Assembly (NCBI RefSeq): GCF_019083995.1
Contig: NZ_JAHRCU010000018.1
Location: forward strand, 36,820 to 100,819
DNA: 64,000 nucleotides
Direction of reading: 5' to 3'
Source of the DNA: Roseococcus sp. SDR
Lineage (GTDB): Bacteria; Pseudomonadota; Alphaproteobacteria; Acetobacterales; Acetobacteraceae
Both the position numbers and the translations under genes were made by a program. Shown one piece after another: positions 1 through 9,707 of the stretch (the stretch's first letter is position 1; each line of letters starts with the position of its first letter). The notes under the pieces were generated by a model. It ran no database searches and was not told where the DNA came from. It saw only the letters and a list, made by a program, of their open reading frames with translations.

Positions 1-2
1 GC

Positions 3-941
3 GACCAGTTTCTGGCGACGCTGCTCGACCCCTTGGGCGTCGGGCGCGAGAGCATGATGGGCGGGCGGCTGCGCCCGGAGGCCGGCAACACGAAGCGCCA
101 CGCCGTCTGGGGCACGGCGACCGGCGCCTATAACCGCACGGGCGGCGACGCGTCGGACGGCTCGGCCAGCCGCACGGCGCGGACCGCCGGCTTCGCGCTG
201 GGCTTCGACCATCGGATCGGCGCGGCCGGCATGGCGGGTGCGGCGATCGCGGTGGGTGAGAGCAGCGCCTCTCTGGCGAGCGGGCAGGGCAGTGCCACGG
301 CCAGTTTCGGCCAGATCGGCGCCTATGGCACGGCGCGCTTCGGCCGCTTCACGGTCTCCGGCGCGGGCGCCTTCACCTTCCTGGATGTGGACACCAAGCG
401 CACGCTCTACTTCCTGAACAGCGATCAGCAGCGGGCGGGCTTCGGCGCGCAGGTCTATTCGCTGCGCGCCGAGGCGCGGCAGGACGGCGTGGCCCTCGGC
501 GCAGGCTTGCGGATGCAGCCCATCGCGGCCCTGCAATGGCAGCAGGTGAACAACCAGGGCTACACCGAGAGCAGCATCATCACGGGCAGGACGAATGGCG
601 TGACGGTCGGCGGGCAGAGCCAGGCCGCGCTGCGCAGCGAGCTGGGGGCGCAGCTGGATGGCGTGGTGCAGCTGGGTTCGGTGCCGGTGCAGGGCTATGT
701 GCGGGCGTCCTGGGCCTACTACATGACGCGGGATGCCTCGATGGCTGTGGGCTTCGCCTCGTTGCCCAATGCGGGATTCACGGTGCGGGGTGCCAGGCCT
801 GATGCCAATGCGGCGCTGCTGTCCGGGGGGCTGGAGGTGCCGATCGCGGACGGCCTCGCCCTCGGCGCGCGGGTGGATGGCGAATTCTCGGCCAACGTCA
901 CCCAGCTCGCCGGCACGGCGAGGCTGCGCTACCGGTTCTGA
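3..941 (+). CDS. Autotransporter beta-barrel domain protein, 5' end outside the window
   Basis: The reading frame is open from base 3, so the gene begins before the window; the TTG at 33 is not a credible start. The visible 312 residues alternate short amphipathic strands with Gly/Ala/Ser turns and end in Arg-Tyr-Arg-Phe. A terminal aromatic residue is the usual signal for outer-membrane barrel insertion. This fits the C-terminal translocator of a type V autotransporter, which would export or display a passenger encoded upstream. Nothing seen identifies the passenger. Family assignment rests on barrel character and C-terminus only. Confidence 0.75.
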   Translation, partial: DQFLATLLDPLGVGRESMMGGRLRPEAGNTKRHAVWGTATGAYNRTGGDASDGSASRTARTAGFALGFDHRIGAAGMAGAAIAVGESSASLASGQGSATASFGQIGAYGTARFGRFTVSGAGAFTFLDVDTKRTLYFLNSDQQRAGFGAQVYSLRAEARQDGVALGAGLRMQPIAALQWQQVNNQGYTESSIITGRTNGVTVGGQSQAALRSELGAQLDGVVQLGSVPVQGYVRASWAYYMTRDASMAVGFASLPNAGFTVRGARPDANAALLSGGLEVPIADGLALGARVDGEFSANVTQLAGTARLRYRF

Positions 942-1005
942 CGCGCCGCCTCCCTCACGCGCGTGGCCTTTTGACCTGCTGCCCCGCCTGTGGGACGAGT
1001 GAGGC

Positions 1006-1644
1006 GTGAGCGATCCCTGGCAGCATTTCGACCCCGAGCCCGATCCCGGCCCGCCCTTCGCCACGCGCTACCCCGCGCGCATGCCCGACGGAAGCGTGCT
1101 GCACCTGCCGATCCGCCCCATCGGCGTCGCCGGCCTCATCGCCACCCAGGCGAGTTTCCCCGTCATCCACGCGCTGGTCGGCTGGATGGCCGAGGCCGCG
1201 CGCGCGCTGAGGCCGGAGATGGTCCTCGGCCTGCCCACCCTCGGCCATGTCTTCGCCCCGCTCCTGGCCGAGCGCCTGGGCCATGCCAACTGGGTGGCCG
1301 CGGGCTATTCGCGCAAGCTCTGGTACGAGGAGCGCCTGAGCGTGCCCATGCGCTCCATCACCACCACGGCAGAGCGCCGCCTCTGGCTCGATCCGCGCAT
1401 GCTGCCGCGCCTCGAAGGCCGCCGCGTCCTGCTCGTGGATGACGTGGTCTCGACCGGCTCCTCCGCCCGCGCCGGCCTCGCCCTGCTGGCGGCGGCCGGG
1501 ATGCGCCCCGTGGGCCTCTGCGTCGCGATGATCCAGACCCGGGCCTGGTCCGCCGACTGGCCGGCCGATATCCCCGTGGTCAGCGTCTGCGAGACGCCCC
1601 GTTTGCAGCAGGATGCCGCCGGATGGTGGCCCGCGCCCGGTTGA
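1006..1644 (+). CDS. Adenine-phosphoribosyltransferase-like protein
   Basis: A 212-residue protein with a GTG start. The type I phosphoribosyltransferase PRPP loop is clear: VLLVDDVVSTGSS, with Asp145-Asp146 and the following Thr-Gly-Ser-Ser. Upstream, a YSRKLWY segment followed by a Ser-Ile-Thr-Thr stretch resembles purine phosphoribosyltransferases. The predicted role is PRPP-dependent salvage of a base in the cytosol; the base cannot be told. There is no signal peptide. Its stop codon abuts the stop of the convergent small gene on the other strand without a spacer (TGATCA). Confidence 0.72.
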   Translation: MSDPWQHFDPEPDPGPPFATRYPARMPDGSVLHLPIRPIGVAGLIATQASFPVIHALVGWMAEAARALRPEMVLGLPTLGHVFAPLLAERLGHANWVAAGYSRKLWYEERLSVPMRSITTTAERRLWLDPRMLPRLEGRRVLLVDDVVSTGSSARAGLALLAAAGMRPVGLCVAMIQTRAWSADWPADIPVVSVCETPRLQQDAAGWWPAPG

Positions 1645-1776
1645 TCAGCGCAGTGCCGAGAGCAGCGGTGCCAGCGCGAGCAGCCCCAGCAGGATCATCA
1701 CGCCATAGGCGATGATGCTGCCCCAGTTGGGGCCGGTCTTCTTGCCGCCTTGAGGCGGCCGGGGAGGAGGGGCCAT
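1645..1776 (-). CDS. Small single-span membrane protein, 43 residues
   Basis: A short ORF, MAPPPRPPQGG followed by a Lys-Lys-Thr segment and one hydrophobic span of about 20 residues (residues 20-41, rich in Leu, Ile and Ala), ending Ala-Leu-Arg. I chose the ATG at 1776 because a GGAT-type ribosome site lies just upstream and the longer in-frame extension looks like non-coding shadow. It probably sits in the inner membrane with the Pro/Lys-rich N-terminus in the cytosol. No family recognised. Confidence 0.5.
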   Translation of the reverse strand: MAPPPRPPQGGKKTGPNWGSIIAYGVMILLGLLALAPLLSALR

Positions 1777-1963
1777 GACACATCCTATCCGGCGGTGGGT
1801 TGCGAGCCGGAGCAACTCCAGCCGCCTGCGCCGTGGGAAGCCGCCTCGCAAGGTGCATGCCAGAAAACTCATCTTCGGAAGAATGCGATGAAACCAGTTG
1901 CGTGATCGGCCGTTCCCCCCGCGCGGGAACCGGGTAAGCTCATCCCCTGCCTCCAGGAGAGCC

Positions 1964-3352
1964 ATGATGCGCCCGAATTCCCTGCACGCCGCCGATATCG
2001 CGCACTTCATCCACCAGCAGACCGACCTCGCGGATCACCACGCGCACGGCGCCGTGCTCATGGCGCGCGGTGAGGGCGTGCATGTCTTCGACACGGAGGG
2101 GCGCGAATATATCGAGGCCATGGCCGGCCTCTGGTGCGCCTCGCTCGGCTTCTCCGAGAAGCGCCTGGCGGATGCCGCGCACAAGCAATTGCTGGCGCTG
2201 CCCTATTACCACACCTTCTTCCAGAAGGGGCACGAGCCCGCCGTCCGCCTCGCCGAGAAGCTCATCGAGATGGCGCCCGGCAACCTCACCCATGTGCTGT
2301 TCCAGTGCTCGGGCTCGGAGGCGAACGACGCCGCGATCAAGCTGATCTGGTACTACAACAACCAGCGCGGCAAGCCCTCGAAGAAGAAGCTGATCGGCCG
2401 CATCCGCGGCTATCACGGCAACACCGTCGCCACTGCCTCGCTCTCGGGCCAGCCGCACATGCAGGCGGATTTCGACCTGCCCTATGGCGACCGCTTCCTG
2501 CATGTCAGCAACCCGAACTACTACCGCGCCCACCAGCCGGGCGAGACGGAACTGCAATTCTCCGCGCGCATGGCCGCCGAACTCGAGGCGCTGATCGAGC
2601 GTGAGGGCGCGGACAACATCGCCGCCTTCTTCGCCGAGCCGGTGCAGGGCGGCGGCGGCGCCATCACCCCGCCCGAGGGCTATTTCCAGGCCATCCAGCC
2701 CATCCTGAAGAAGCACGACATCCTCTTCGTCGCCGATGAGGTGATCTGCGGCTTCGGCCGCACCGGGAACATGTGGGGCTGCGAGACCTACGGCATCACG
2801 CCCGACATCCTGACCTGCGCGAAGCAGCTGACGGCGGCCTACCAGCCGCTCTCGGCCACGCTGATCTCGGCGCCGATCCAGGAGGCGCTGATCCAGGGCT
2901 CCAGGAAGCACGGCAGCTTCGGCCATGGCTTCACCTATGGCGGGCACCCGGTGGCCTGCGCCGTCGGGCTCGAGACGCTCGCCATCTATGCCGAGCGCGA
3001 CATGGTGGGCCATGTGCAGCGCGTCTCGCCGGCCTTCCTGAACGGCCTCGCCGCCTTCCGCGGCCACCCGCTGGTGGGCGATGTGCGCGGCGTGGGCCTC
3101 ATCGCCGGCGTGGAACTCATGGAAGACAAGGCGACGCGCACGCCCTTCGACCCCGCGCGCAAGATCGGCATCCTCGTCCAGCAGAAATGCCATGAGGCGG
3201 GCCTCGTGGTGCGCGCCATCGGCGACCGCATCGCCTTCACGCCGCCGCTCATCATGACCGAGGCCGAGATCGCGCTGATGTGCCGCCGCTTCGGACAGGG
3301 GCTGGACGCGGCCTGGATGGCGATGCGCGAGGCGGCGGCGGTCCCCGCCTGA
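1964..3352 (+). CDS. Class III (omega) aminotransferase
   Basis: A 462-residue PLP-dependent fold-type I aminotransferase, full length for the family. The [11 protein letters not shown] segment (Asp258 binds the pyridine nitrogen of PLP) is followed by the Schiff-base lysine, Lys287, in [14 protein letters not shown]. The GSEAND motif lies near residue 120. The closest visible pattern is the beta-alanine/GABA/putrescine--pyruvate group, moving a terminal amino group to pyruvate, but substrate is not determined. The start is at the ATG pair 1964/1967 after an AGGAG site; codons upstream are not protein-like. It stands alone ahead of a chemoreceptor gene. Confidence 0.88.
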   Translation: MMRPNSLHAADIAHFIHQQTDLADHHAHGAVLMARGEGVHVFDTEGREYIEAMAGLWCASLGFSEKRLADAAHKQLLALPYYHTFFQKGHEPAVRLAEKLIEMAPGNLTHVLFQCSGSEANDAAIKLIWYYNNQRGKPSKKKLIGRIRGYHGNTVATASLSGQPHMQADFDLPYGDRFLHVSNPNYYRAHQPGETELQFSARMAAELEALIEREGADNIAAFFAEPVQGGGGAITPPEGYFQAIQPILKKHDILFVADEVICGFGRTGNMWGCETYGITPDILTCAKQLTAAYQPLSATLISAPIQEALIQGSRKHGSFGHGFTYGGHPVACAVGLETLAIYAERDMVGHVQRVSPAFLNGLAAFRGHPLVGDVRGVGLIAGVELMEDKATRTPFDPARKIGILVQQKCHEAGLVVRAIGDRIAFTPPLIMTEAEIALMCRRFGQGLDAAWMAMREAAAVPA

Positions 3353-3365
3353 TTTTTTCCGCCGG

Positions 3366-3398
3366 GATTCACGGGCCGGTAAGGGCTGGCCGTGAATC
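3366..3398. promoter_or_regulatory. Perfect 9-bp inverted repeat just before the chemoreceptor start
   Basis: GATTCACGG (3366-3374) pairs exactly with CCGTGAATC (3390-3398) around a 15-base loop that itself contains GGCC-type pairing. The ATG of the chemoreceptor is 7 bases downstream and has no strong separate Shine-Dalgarno. It could be a protein-binding palindrome or an mRNA hairpin limiting translation. The T-run at 3354-3359 precedes the hairpin rather than following it, so an intrinsic terminator of the plus strand is unlikely. Confidence 0.5.
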
Positions 3399-3405
3399 TC
3401 GGTGC

Positions 3406-5106
3406 ATGAAGAACGTCCTCCCGCGCCTTGCCGCGCTCAGCCTCGCCACCCGCATCGCGGCCGTGGGGCTCCTTGCCGTCGCGCTCGCCGTGTTCGGTCT
3501 GCAGCTCTGGTCCTTCCAGCGCTTCCACGCGACGGAGACGGCGCGGCTGGAACAGCGGCTCGAGCGCGATCTCCAGCTGCTGGAAGCCGTGACGGCCCAG
3601 CTCTCCGGTGGCGCACCCTGGCGCCTGACCGAGACCGGGCAGCTGGCCCGCGGCGAGCTGGTGCTGGATGGCGCGAATGCCATCGTCGACATGGTCTCGC
3701 GCGCGGGCGGGGGGGTCGCCACCCTCTTCAAGGGCGATGAGCGCGTGGCGACCAGCGTGGTCCGGCCGGATGGCACGCGCGCCACCGGCACGCGCCTTGC
3801 CCCCGGTCCGGCCCATGCGGCCTCGATCGGCCAGGGCCGCACCTATCGCGGCGAGAACGTCATCCTCGGCACCAACCACCTCACGATCTACCAGCCCATC
3901 CGCGATGCGCAGGGCCGCCAGATCGGCCTGCTCTTCGCCGGGCAGTCGCTCGCCGCGCTCGCCGCGACCGAGGCCGCGATGATCCGCGACGGGCTGCTTG
4001 CCGGCCTCGTCGCGCTGCTCGTCGTGGGGCTCGCCGGAGGCTTGATGATCCGCCGCATGCTGCGCCCGATGGGAGAGCTGGGCGCCAGCGTCGGCCGCAT
4101 CACGGCGGGTGAACTGGATGCGCCCGTGCCGCATCTCGCCCGCCGCGACGAGCTGGGCGCCATGGCGCAGGCCATCGAGACGCTGCGCCACTCCCGCATC
4201 GAGACCCGCGCCGCGCGCGAGGAGGGGGAGGCCGAGCGTGGCCGCATGGAACTCGCGCGGCGTGAGGCGGCGCACGCCAATGCCGCCGCCCTCGAAGCCG
4301 CGCTGGCCGAGGCCTCGGCCCGGCTGACCGAGCGCGCCTCCCTGACCCTGGCGGCCGCGAGCCGCCTCACCGATCTCGCCGAACGCGCGACGGGTGAGGC
4401 CCAGCGGCTCGGCCATGGCTCTGAAGAAGCCACGGCCAATGTCCAGGCGGTGGCGGCGGCCGCCGAGGAACTCGCCGGCTCCATCGCCGAGATCACCCGC
4501 CAGGTGACCGAGGCCTCCGCCATCGCCGACCGCGCGCTCACTCAGGCGCAGGAGACGGATGTGACGGTGCGCGGCCTCTCCAGCGCCGCCCAGCGCATCG
4601 GCGAGGTGGTGCGCCTGATCGAGACCATCGCGGCCCAGACCAACCTGCTCGCGCTGAACGCGACGATCGAGGCGGCGCGCGCGGGCGAGGCCGGCAAGGG
4701 CTTCGCCGTTGTCGCCGGCGAGGTGAAGAGCCTGGCACTTCAGACCGGCAAGGCGACGGAGGAGATCGCGAGCCAGATCGGCGCCATCCAGACGACGACG
4801 GAGGGCGCGGCCCAGGCCATCGCCGGCATTGGCCGCACCATCCAGGAGCTGCACGGCATTTCCGCCGCCATCGCCGACGGCATGGCCCAGCAGGGCGAGG
4901 CGACGCGCGAGATCGCCCGCGGCGTGGCGCATGCGGCCGCCGCGACCGATGTCGTCACCGGCGGCGCCCATGCGCTGAGCGGCGAGGTGGCCGAGACCGA
5001 CGCCGCCGCCCGCGAATTGCGGGGCCTGGCCGGCGAGCTCGACGCCTCCGGCCGCTACCTGCGCGAGGAGGTCGCCGCACTCGCCGCCCGGCAGCGCCAG
5101 GGGTAG
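3406..5106 (+). CDS. Methyl-accepting chemotaxis protein with periplasmic Cache-type sensor
   Basis: A 566-residue transmembrane chemoreceptor. TM1 lies at about residues 15-37, a periplasmic region at 38-195 resembles a single-Cache sensor (ending in a [15 protein letters not shown] pattern), TM2 lies at 196-217, then HAMP to about 270, then a long Ala/Glu-rich coiled coil. The signalling hairpin that contacts CheA/CheW is near residue 412 ([20 protein letters not shown]). It should relay a ligand signal to the chemotaxis kinase. No C-terminal pentapeptide for CheR docking is seen. The ATG at 3406 is chosen because upstream codons are not protein-like. Confidence 0.9.
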   Translation: MKNVLPRLAALSLATRIAAVGLLAVALAVFGLQLWSFQRFHATETARLEQRLERDLQLLEAVTAQLSGGAPWRLTETGQLARGELVLDGANAIVDMVSRAGGGVATLFKGDERVATSVVRPDGTRATGTRLAPGPAHAASIGQGRTYRGENVILGTNHLTIYQPIRDAQGRQIGLLFAGQSLAALAATEAAMIRDGLLAGLVALLVVGLAGGLMIRRMLRPMGELGASVGRITAGELDAPVPHLARRDELGAMAQAIETLRHSRIETRAAREEGEAERGRMELARREAAHANAAALEAALAEASARLTERASLTLAAASRLTDLAERATGEAQRLGHGSEEATANVQAVAAAAEELAGSIAEITRQVTEASAIADRALTQAQETDVTVRGLSSAAQRIGEVVRLIETIAAQTNLLALNATIEAARAGEAGKGFAVVAGEVKSLALQTGKATEEIASQIGAIQTTTEGAAQAIAGIGRTIQELHGISAAIADGMAQQGEATREIARGVAHAAAATDVVTGGAHALSGEVAETDAAARELRGLAGELDASGRYLREEVAALAARQRQG

Positions 5107-5207
5107 GTAACCTCTCCAGCCCCTTCACCGAACCCCCGGGCATTGCGCATCTTCTGCAAGCGCAGGGGGCACCCTATGTGTGGGCGCGGATGAGGGAGGA
5201 CCGGATG

Positions 5208-5747
5208 ATGGAATACGCGACGCTGGGTGGGGGCTGCTTCTGGTGCCTCGACGCCGCCTACCGGGATGTGGCCGGCGTGCAGGAGGTCGTCTCCGGCTAT
5301 GCCGGCGGCCACACGGTGAACCCGACCTATGAGCAGGTCTGCGGCAAGAAGACCGGCCATGCCGAGGTGGTGCGCATCGGCTTCGACCCGGCCGTGGTCA
5401 GCTATGCCGACCTGCTGCGCATGTTCTTCACCCTGCATGACCCGACCACGAAGGACCGCCAGGGGGCCGATGTCGGCCCGCAATACCGCTCGATCATCCT
5501 GGCCGAGACGCCGGAGCAGATGGAGACGGCGCGCGCGGTGATGGCCGAGGTCACGGCCGCCGGCATCTGGGGCGCGCCCCTGGTGACCGAACTCGTCCCC
5601 GCCAGCACCTTCTACGCGGCCGAGCCCGAGCATCAGAACTACTTCGCGCTCAATCCCTGGTCCGGCTATTGCCGCGCCGTCATCGCGCCCAAGGTCAGCA
5701 AGTTCCGCAAGTCATTCGCATCCCGGCTGAGCCGGGTGGGGGCCTGA
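5208..5747 (+). CDS. msrA: Peptide methionine-(S)-sulfoxide reductase MsrA
   Basis: About 179 residues. The GGGCFWC motif near the N-terminus carries the catalytic Cys10 (and Cys13). The family segments [21 protein letters not shown] and YRSII follow in order. It reduces methionine-S-sulfoxide in proteins and free form, recycled by thioredoxin. A strong GGGAGGA site lies at about 5193-5200, giving start 5208 (spacing 7) or the adjacent ATG 5205. It is followed after 3 bases by msrB, so the pair covers both sulfoxide epimers. Confidence 0.95.
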   Translation: MEYATLGGGCFWCLDAAYRDVAGVQEVVSGYAGGHTVNPTYEQVCGKKTGHAEVVRIGFDPAVVSYADLLRMFFTLHDPTTKDRQGADVGPQYRSIILAETPEQMETARAVMAEVTAAGIWGAPLVTELVPASTFYAAEPEHQNYFALNPWSGYCRAVIAPKVSKFRKSFASRLSRVGA

Positions 5748-5750
5748 GCC

Positions 5751-6170
5751 ATGTTCTTCGGCAAGAAGACCCACACGCAGGATTTCCCGATCCAGCGCAG
5801 CGAGGCGGAGTGGCGCGCCGCCCTCTCGCCCGCCGCCTACAAGGTGCTGCGCGAGCACGGCACGGAACGCGCGGGCACCTCGCCCCTCAATCACGAGAAG
5901 CGGCCCGGCGTCTTCCATTGCGCGGGCTGCGACACGCCGCTCTTCGACGCCGCGACGAAGTTCGAGAGCGGGACGGGCTGGCCCTCCTTCACCAGCCCCA
6001 TCCCGGGCAATGTCGGCGAGAGCGAGGACAACAGCTTCTTCATGCGCCGCACCGAGGTGCATTGCGCCGCCTGCGGCGGCCATCTCGGCCATGTCTTCCC
6101 GGACGGGCCGGAGCCCACCGGCCTGCGCTACTGCATGAATGGTGTTTCGCTACATTTCAAGCCGGAGTAA
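5751..6170 (+). CDS. msrB: Peptide methionine-(R)-sulfoxide reductase MsrB
   Basis: A 139-residue MsrB of normal length. Two CxxC pairs (CAGC and CAAC) form the structural zinc site; the conserved GTGWPSF and GHVFPDG motifs are present; the catalytic Cys lies in RYCMNGVSL near the C-terminus. It reduces methionine-R-sulfoxide, complementing the MsrA encoded just upstream. No signal peptide, hence cytosolic. Three bases separate the two genes, so co-transcription is expected. Confidence 0.95.
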   Translation: MFFGKKTHTQDFPIQRSEAEWRAALSPAAYKVLREHGTERAGTSPLNHEKRPGVFHCAGCDTPLFDAATKFESGTGWPSFTSPIPGNVGESEDNSFFMRRTEVHCAACGGHLGHVFPDGPEPTGLRYCMNGVSLHFKPE

Positions 6171-6300
6171 TTCTTGCCCCTCGGCGGGATTCCGGGCGTA
6201 TCGTCTTGAAATCGTCTGATTTCGTGGGCTACATGGATCAGTAACCCGAAGGCTTGAAAAGACCCCCGCTCGATAGCCCGCACCCGAAAGCCCCGCTGCC

Positions 6301-7431
6301 ATGTGGCGCGCCGCCCTGCTGCTTCTGCTGACCGCAACGCTTCCCGCGCGTGCCGATACGGTCTTCGTCATCAACTCCGCCGATGCCTCGATCTCGGTGC
6401 TCGACGCCACCACGCGCACCGAAACCCGCCGCATCCCGCTGCTGCGCGAGGGGCACCACCTCGTCGTCACGCCCGATGGGCGCGAGCTGGTGGTGGGGGA
6501 CAGCGGCGGCAACGAGCTCTTCTTCCTCGACCCGCAGACGGGCGAGATCCGCCGGCGGGAGCGGATCAGCAACCCCTATCACCTCGAATACAGCCCGGAC
6601 GGGCGCTACCTCGTCATCGCCTCGCTCCGGCGCGACCAGATCGACATCTATGACGCGGCGACGCTCTCGCTGATCCATCGCTTCCGCCAGCCCGACAAGC
6701 CGAGCCACGTGGCCTTCAGCCCGGACAGCCGCTTCGTCTTCGTCACGCTCCAGGGCACGGGGCAGGTGGCGGCGGTCGAGATGGCGACGCGCAGCACCCT
6801 CTGGATCCAGGATGTGGGGCCGGAGCCCGCCGGCATCATCTGGCATCGCGGCCGGCTGCTGATCGGCCTGATGGGCCGCACCGACTTCGTCTCGCTCGAC
6901 CCCGAAACGCGGGAGGTCCGCCCCGCCTTCACCGTCGGCCGCGGCGCGCACAACGTCTTTCCCTCGCCCGATGGCCGCTTCCTCTACGCCACCTCGCGCG
7001 TGGACAGCCGCATCGCCGAGGTGGATGCCGCCACACTCGAGGTCCGCCGCATCTTCGAGGTGCCGGGCGGGCCGGACTGCATCGCCTTTGATTCCGACGG
7101 CCGCATCTATGCCACGCTGCGCTGGATCGGCCGCGTCCTCATGCTCGACCCCGCGACGGGCGAGCAGGCGCAGATCCGCGTGGGGCGCAGCCCGCATGGC
7201 ATCTTCGTGATGCCACGCCGCCCCGGCCTGGGCGCTGATTTCGCCTTCGCGGCCCCTGGCGCCGTCAGCGGCCCGCGCCCCATGCCGCAGCCCGTGGTGG
7301 GCGGCGGCACCATCACCCGCGCGGCCCCCCCGCCCGTCGCGGCTTCCGTCCCCGCGCCCCCGGGCGAGATGGCGGTGCGCGTGAATGCGGGCCACCCGGC
7401 CAGCTACCCGACGCGCCCCTCGCTGCGCTGA
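6301..7431 (+). CDS. Exported YncE/YVTN-type beta-propeller protein
   Basis: 376 residues with a cleavable signal (hydrophobic Leu run, then LPARADT). About 50-60-residue repeats of the form PDGR..V, PDSRFVF and LDPATG.. mark the blades of a YVTN beta-propeller. The final 60 residues are Pro/Ala-rich and probably disordered. Propellers of this kind bind partners or cofactors rather than having obvious catalysis; no PQQ-ligand pattern was seen. It leads a tight three-gene unit: 2 bases to the next gene, which overlaps the third. Confidence 0.75.
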   Translation: MWRAALLLLLTATLPARADTVFVINSADASISVLDATTRTETRRIPLLREGHHLVVTPDGRELVVGDSGGNELFFLDPQTGEIRRRERISNPYHLEYSPDGRYLVIASLRRDQIDIYDAATLSLIHRFRQPDKPSHVAFSPDSRFVFVTLQGTGQVAAVEMATRSTLWIQDVGPEPAGIIWHRGRLLIGLMGRTDFVSLDPETREVRPAFTVGRGAHNVFPSPDGRFLYATSRVDSRIAEVDAATLEVRRIFEVPGGPDCIAFDSDGRIYATLRWIGRVLMLDPATGEQAQIRVGRSPHGIFVMPRRPGLGADFAFAAPGAVSGPRPMPQPVVGGGTITRAAPPPVAASVPAPPGEMAVRVNAGHPASYPTRPSLR

Positions 7432-7433
7432 GC

Positions 7434-8207
7434 ATGCTGCCGCGCCGCGCGCTCGCCCTCGGCGCCCTGGGCCTGGGCGCGACACCCGCCGCCGCGCAGC
7501 TGGCGCGCCCGCCCATCACGCGCGGCTGCGCCGGCACGCTCTACCTGACCATCGACACCGGCTGGTCGCGCGAGGCGGAGCTGATCGCGGCCAGCATGGC
7601 GCGCCACGGCGTGCGCGCCACGCTCTTCATCGCGAATGAGCCGACCTTTCGCGGTGACCGCAACCTCGACGCTGGCTGGGCGCCCTTCTGGCGGGCGCGG
7701 GCCGCCGAGGGCCATGTCTTCGCCAGCCACACCTGGCGCCACTGGTATTTCCGCGGCGATCCCGCGCCCGGCCGCGTCACCTATGCCTCCCGCCGGAACG
7801 AGGGGCAGGAGGTGCTGGACCAGGCCGGCCTCTGCGCCGAACTCGCACGCCCGATCGAGGCGCTGCGCGCCATGGTGCCCGAGGCCACCGTCCTGCCGCT
7901 CTGGCGCGCACCCGGCGGCATCGTCACTCCCGGCGCGGTGCGCATGGCCGCCGCCTGCGGCCTCAGGCACCAGGGCTGGACGGCCAATGGCTTCCTCGGC
8001 GACGAACTGGCGTCCGACGCGCATCCCAATGCCGCCCTCCTGCGCCAGAACCTCGCCCGCATCCGCGCGGGCGAGGTGCTGGTGATGCATTGGGGCGTGC
8101 GCTCCCGCCGCGAGCCCTTCGGCCTCGTCTTCGATCAGCTCCTCACCGGCCTGATCGAGCGCGGCTTCTGCTTCGCGCCCCTGCCAGCCGAGGGCATCGC
8201 CCGATGA
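7434..8207 (+). CDS. Exported NodB-homology polysaccharide deacetylase-like protein with altered metal motif
   Basis: 257 residues with an N-terminal signal (MLPRRALALGALGLG, cleavage after Ala-Ala-Ala-Gln). The CE4 fold motifs are recognisable: TIDTGW in place of TFDDGP, HTWRH for the metal His pair, RAPGG for motif 3, and a late VMHWG. In motif 1 the second Asp, normally a metal ligand, is Thr. The protein may use a different metal arrangement, act on another substrate, or be inactive. Flanked by a propeller gene (2-bp gap) and a fatty-acid hydroxylase gene (ATGA overlap). Confidence 0.7.
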   Translation: MLPRRALALGALGLGATPAAAQLARPPITRGCAGTLYLTIDTGWSREAELIAASMARHGVRATLFIANEPTFRGDRNLDAGWAPFWRARAAEGHVFASHTWRHWYFRGDPAPGRVTYASRRNEGQEVLDQAGLCAELARPIEALRAMVPEATVLPLWRAPGGIVTPGAVRMAAACGLRHQGWTANGFLGDELASDAHPNAALLRQNLARIRAGEVLVMHWGVRSRREPFGLVFDQLLTGLIERGFCFAPLPAEGIAR

Positions 8208-9148
8208 TCAGTGACGCCTATGAACGCTTCACCGGCTGGCTCTTCGAGGCGCTGCTCCAGCCGCTGATGTATGAGCTGGGCCTGATGGACTGGGCCGACG
8301 AGGCCTTCCACTGGATGGACTTTTTCGTGTTTGGCGTGATCCAGGTGACGGTCGTGGCCCTGGTCTGCCTTCCCTTGGAAAAATGGCGCCCGGTCGAGCA
8401 CTGGGAGAGCCAGCGCCGCGTCTGGACGGATGTGACCTACACGCTGCTCACGCGCCTCGGCATCCTGCCCATGCTGGGCTTCATCCTCTTCTTCGCCGCC
8501 TCGGCCCGCATCGAGGGCTGGATCGCCGATAGCGGCTTCGTGCCGCCGACGCTCGAGACCTTCCTGCCCTGGCTGCGCGAATGGCCGCTCATCGCACTCG
8601 CCTGCTACATCGTCATCCTGGATTTCGCCGAGTATTGGCGCCATCGCTTCCAGCATCGCTTCGGCTGGTGGTGGGCGCTGCATTCCATCCATCACGCCCA
8701 GACGCAGATGACCTTCTGGACGGATGACCGCAACCACGTGCTGGATGACGTGATCGCCGCCGCCTGGTTCGGCGTCATCGCGGTGCTGATCGGCGTGCCG
8801 CCCGGGCAGTTCCCCATCATCCTGCTGGTGCTGCGCCTCGCCGAAAGCCTGTCCCACGCCAATGTGCGCCTGGATTTCGGCCGCGTGGGCGAGCGGCTGA
8901 TCGTCAGCCCGCGCTTCCACCGGCTGCATCACGGGGTGCTGAGCGTGGGCCAGGACGGCAAGAACTACGGCGTGCTGCTGCCGGTCTGGGACTGGATCTT
9001 CGGCACCGCCGATTTCAACCGCGCCGCCTATCCCCGCACGGGCGACCCCGGCGCGCCCAGCGCCTATGTCTCCGGCGGCTGGCTCGCGCAGCAGGCGGCC
9101 GGGCTGCGCGAGGTCTGGCGTGCGCTCCGGGCGAAAGGGCAGGGGTGA
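8204..9148 (+). CDS. Sterol desaturase/fatty acid hydroxylase family membrane protein
   Basis: 314 residues, integral membrane di-iron oxygenase. The eight-His signature is present: HRFQH starting at His147, HSIHH at His160, and HRLHH at His239. Several hydrophobic spans lie before the first box and between the second and third. The family hydroxylates or desaturates lipid chains, carotenoids or sterol-like rings; the substrate is not evident. The start overlaps the deacetylase stop (ATGA), giving translational coupling. Its position in this unit hints at envelope lipid or glycolipid modification. Confidence 0.82.
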   Translation: MISDAYERFTGWLFEALLQPLMYELGLMDWADEAFHWMDFFVFGVIQVTVVALVCLPLEKWRPVEHWESQRRVWTDVTYTLLTRLGILPMLGFILFFAASARIEGWIADSGFVPPTLETFLPWLREWPLIALACYIVILDFAEYWRHRFQHRFGWWWALHSIHHAQTQMTFWTDDRNHVLDDVIAAAWFGVIAVLIGVPPGQFPIILLVLRLAESLSHANVRLDFGRVGERLIVSPRFHRLHHGVLSVGQDGKNYGVLLPVWDWIFGTADFNRAAYPRTGDPGAPSAYVSGGWLAQQAAGLREVWRALRAKGQG

Positions 9149-9224
9149 GGCGCGGGGCTTTCTTCCCCAAAACATCACATCGCCATATGTTGCCCCCGAG
9201 ACAGAACCCCCACACAGAGCCCAG

Positions 9225-9707
9225 ATGAACACCCCCGAGAGCCAAATCCCCTATGAGAGCTGGGCCGCCCGCGCATTGCGCGGCGTGGCGGTGGACGCGC
9301 TGGAATTCGCGGCCCGCGAGGGCCTGCCCGGCGAGCACCATTTCTACATCTCCTTCCGCACCGACCACCCCGGCACGAAGATCCCCGACCACCTCAAGTC
9401 GCGCTACCCGCATGAGATGACCATCGTGCTGCAGCACCGCTTCTGGGACCTGATGGTGGACCGCGCGGCGGAGCGCTTCTCGGTCGGGCTGTCCTTCTCC
9501 GGCGTGCCCTCCGTGCTCTCGGTGCCCTTTGGCGCGCTCACCGCCTTCCAGGACCCGCACGCGAATTTCGGCCTGCGCTTCGAGCCGGACGAGACCGACG
9601 CGGCAGGCCTGCCCGAGGTCGAGCCGGAGCCCGCACCGCCCCCGCCCGCGGCTTCCGAGACGCCGCAGGTGGTGAGCCTCGACGCCTTCCGCCGCAAGCG
9701 GGAATAG
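9225..9707 (+). CDS. sspB: SspB, ClpXP specificity adaptor (alpha-proteobacterial type)
   Basis: 160 residues. The N-terminal core (IPYESWAARALRGV, then LPGEHHFYI, then EMTIVLQHRFWDL, then LSFSGVP) matches the alpha-proteobacterial SspB fold that grips ssrA-tagged peptides. The tail is acidic/Pro-rich and ends VVSLDAFRRKRE, consistent with the flexible C-terminus that docks on ClpX. It delivers stalled, ssrA-tagged proteins to ClpXP. The ATG at 9225 is chosen for family length. Stop codon abuts the convergent Bug gene. Confidence 0.9.
   Translation: MNTPESQIPYESWAARALRGVAVDALEFAAREGLPGEHHFYISFRTDHPGTKIPDHLKSRYPHEMTIVLQHRFWDLMVDRAAERFSVGLSFSGVPSVLSVPFGALTAFQDPHANFGLRFEPDETDAAGLPEVEPEPAPPPPAASETPQVVSLDAFRRKRE

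Noticed and set aside
3353..3400. Intrinsic terminator after the aminotransferase
   Set aside because: The T-run comes before the hairpin, not after it, so it does not fit a plus-strand terminator.
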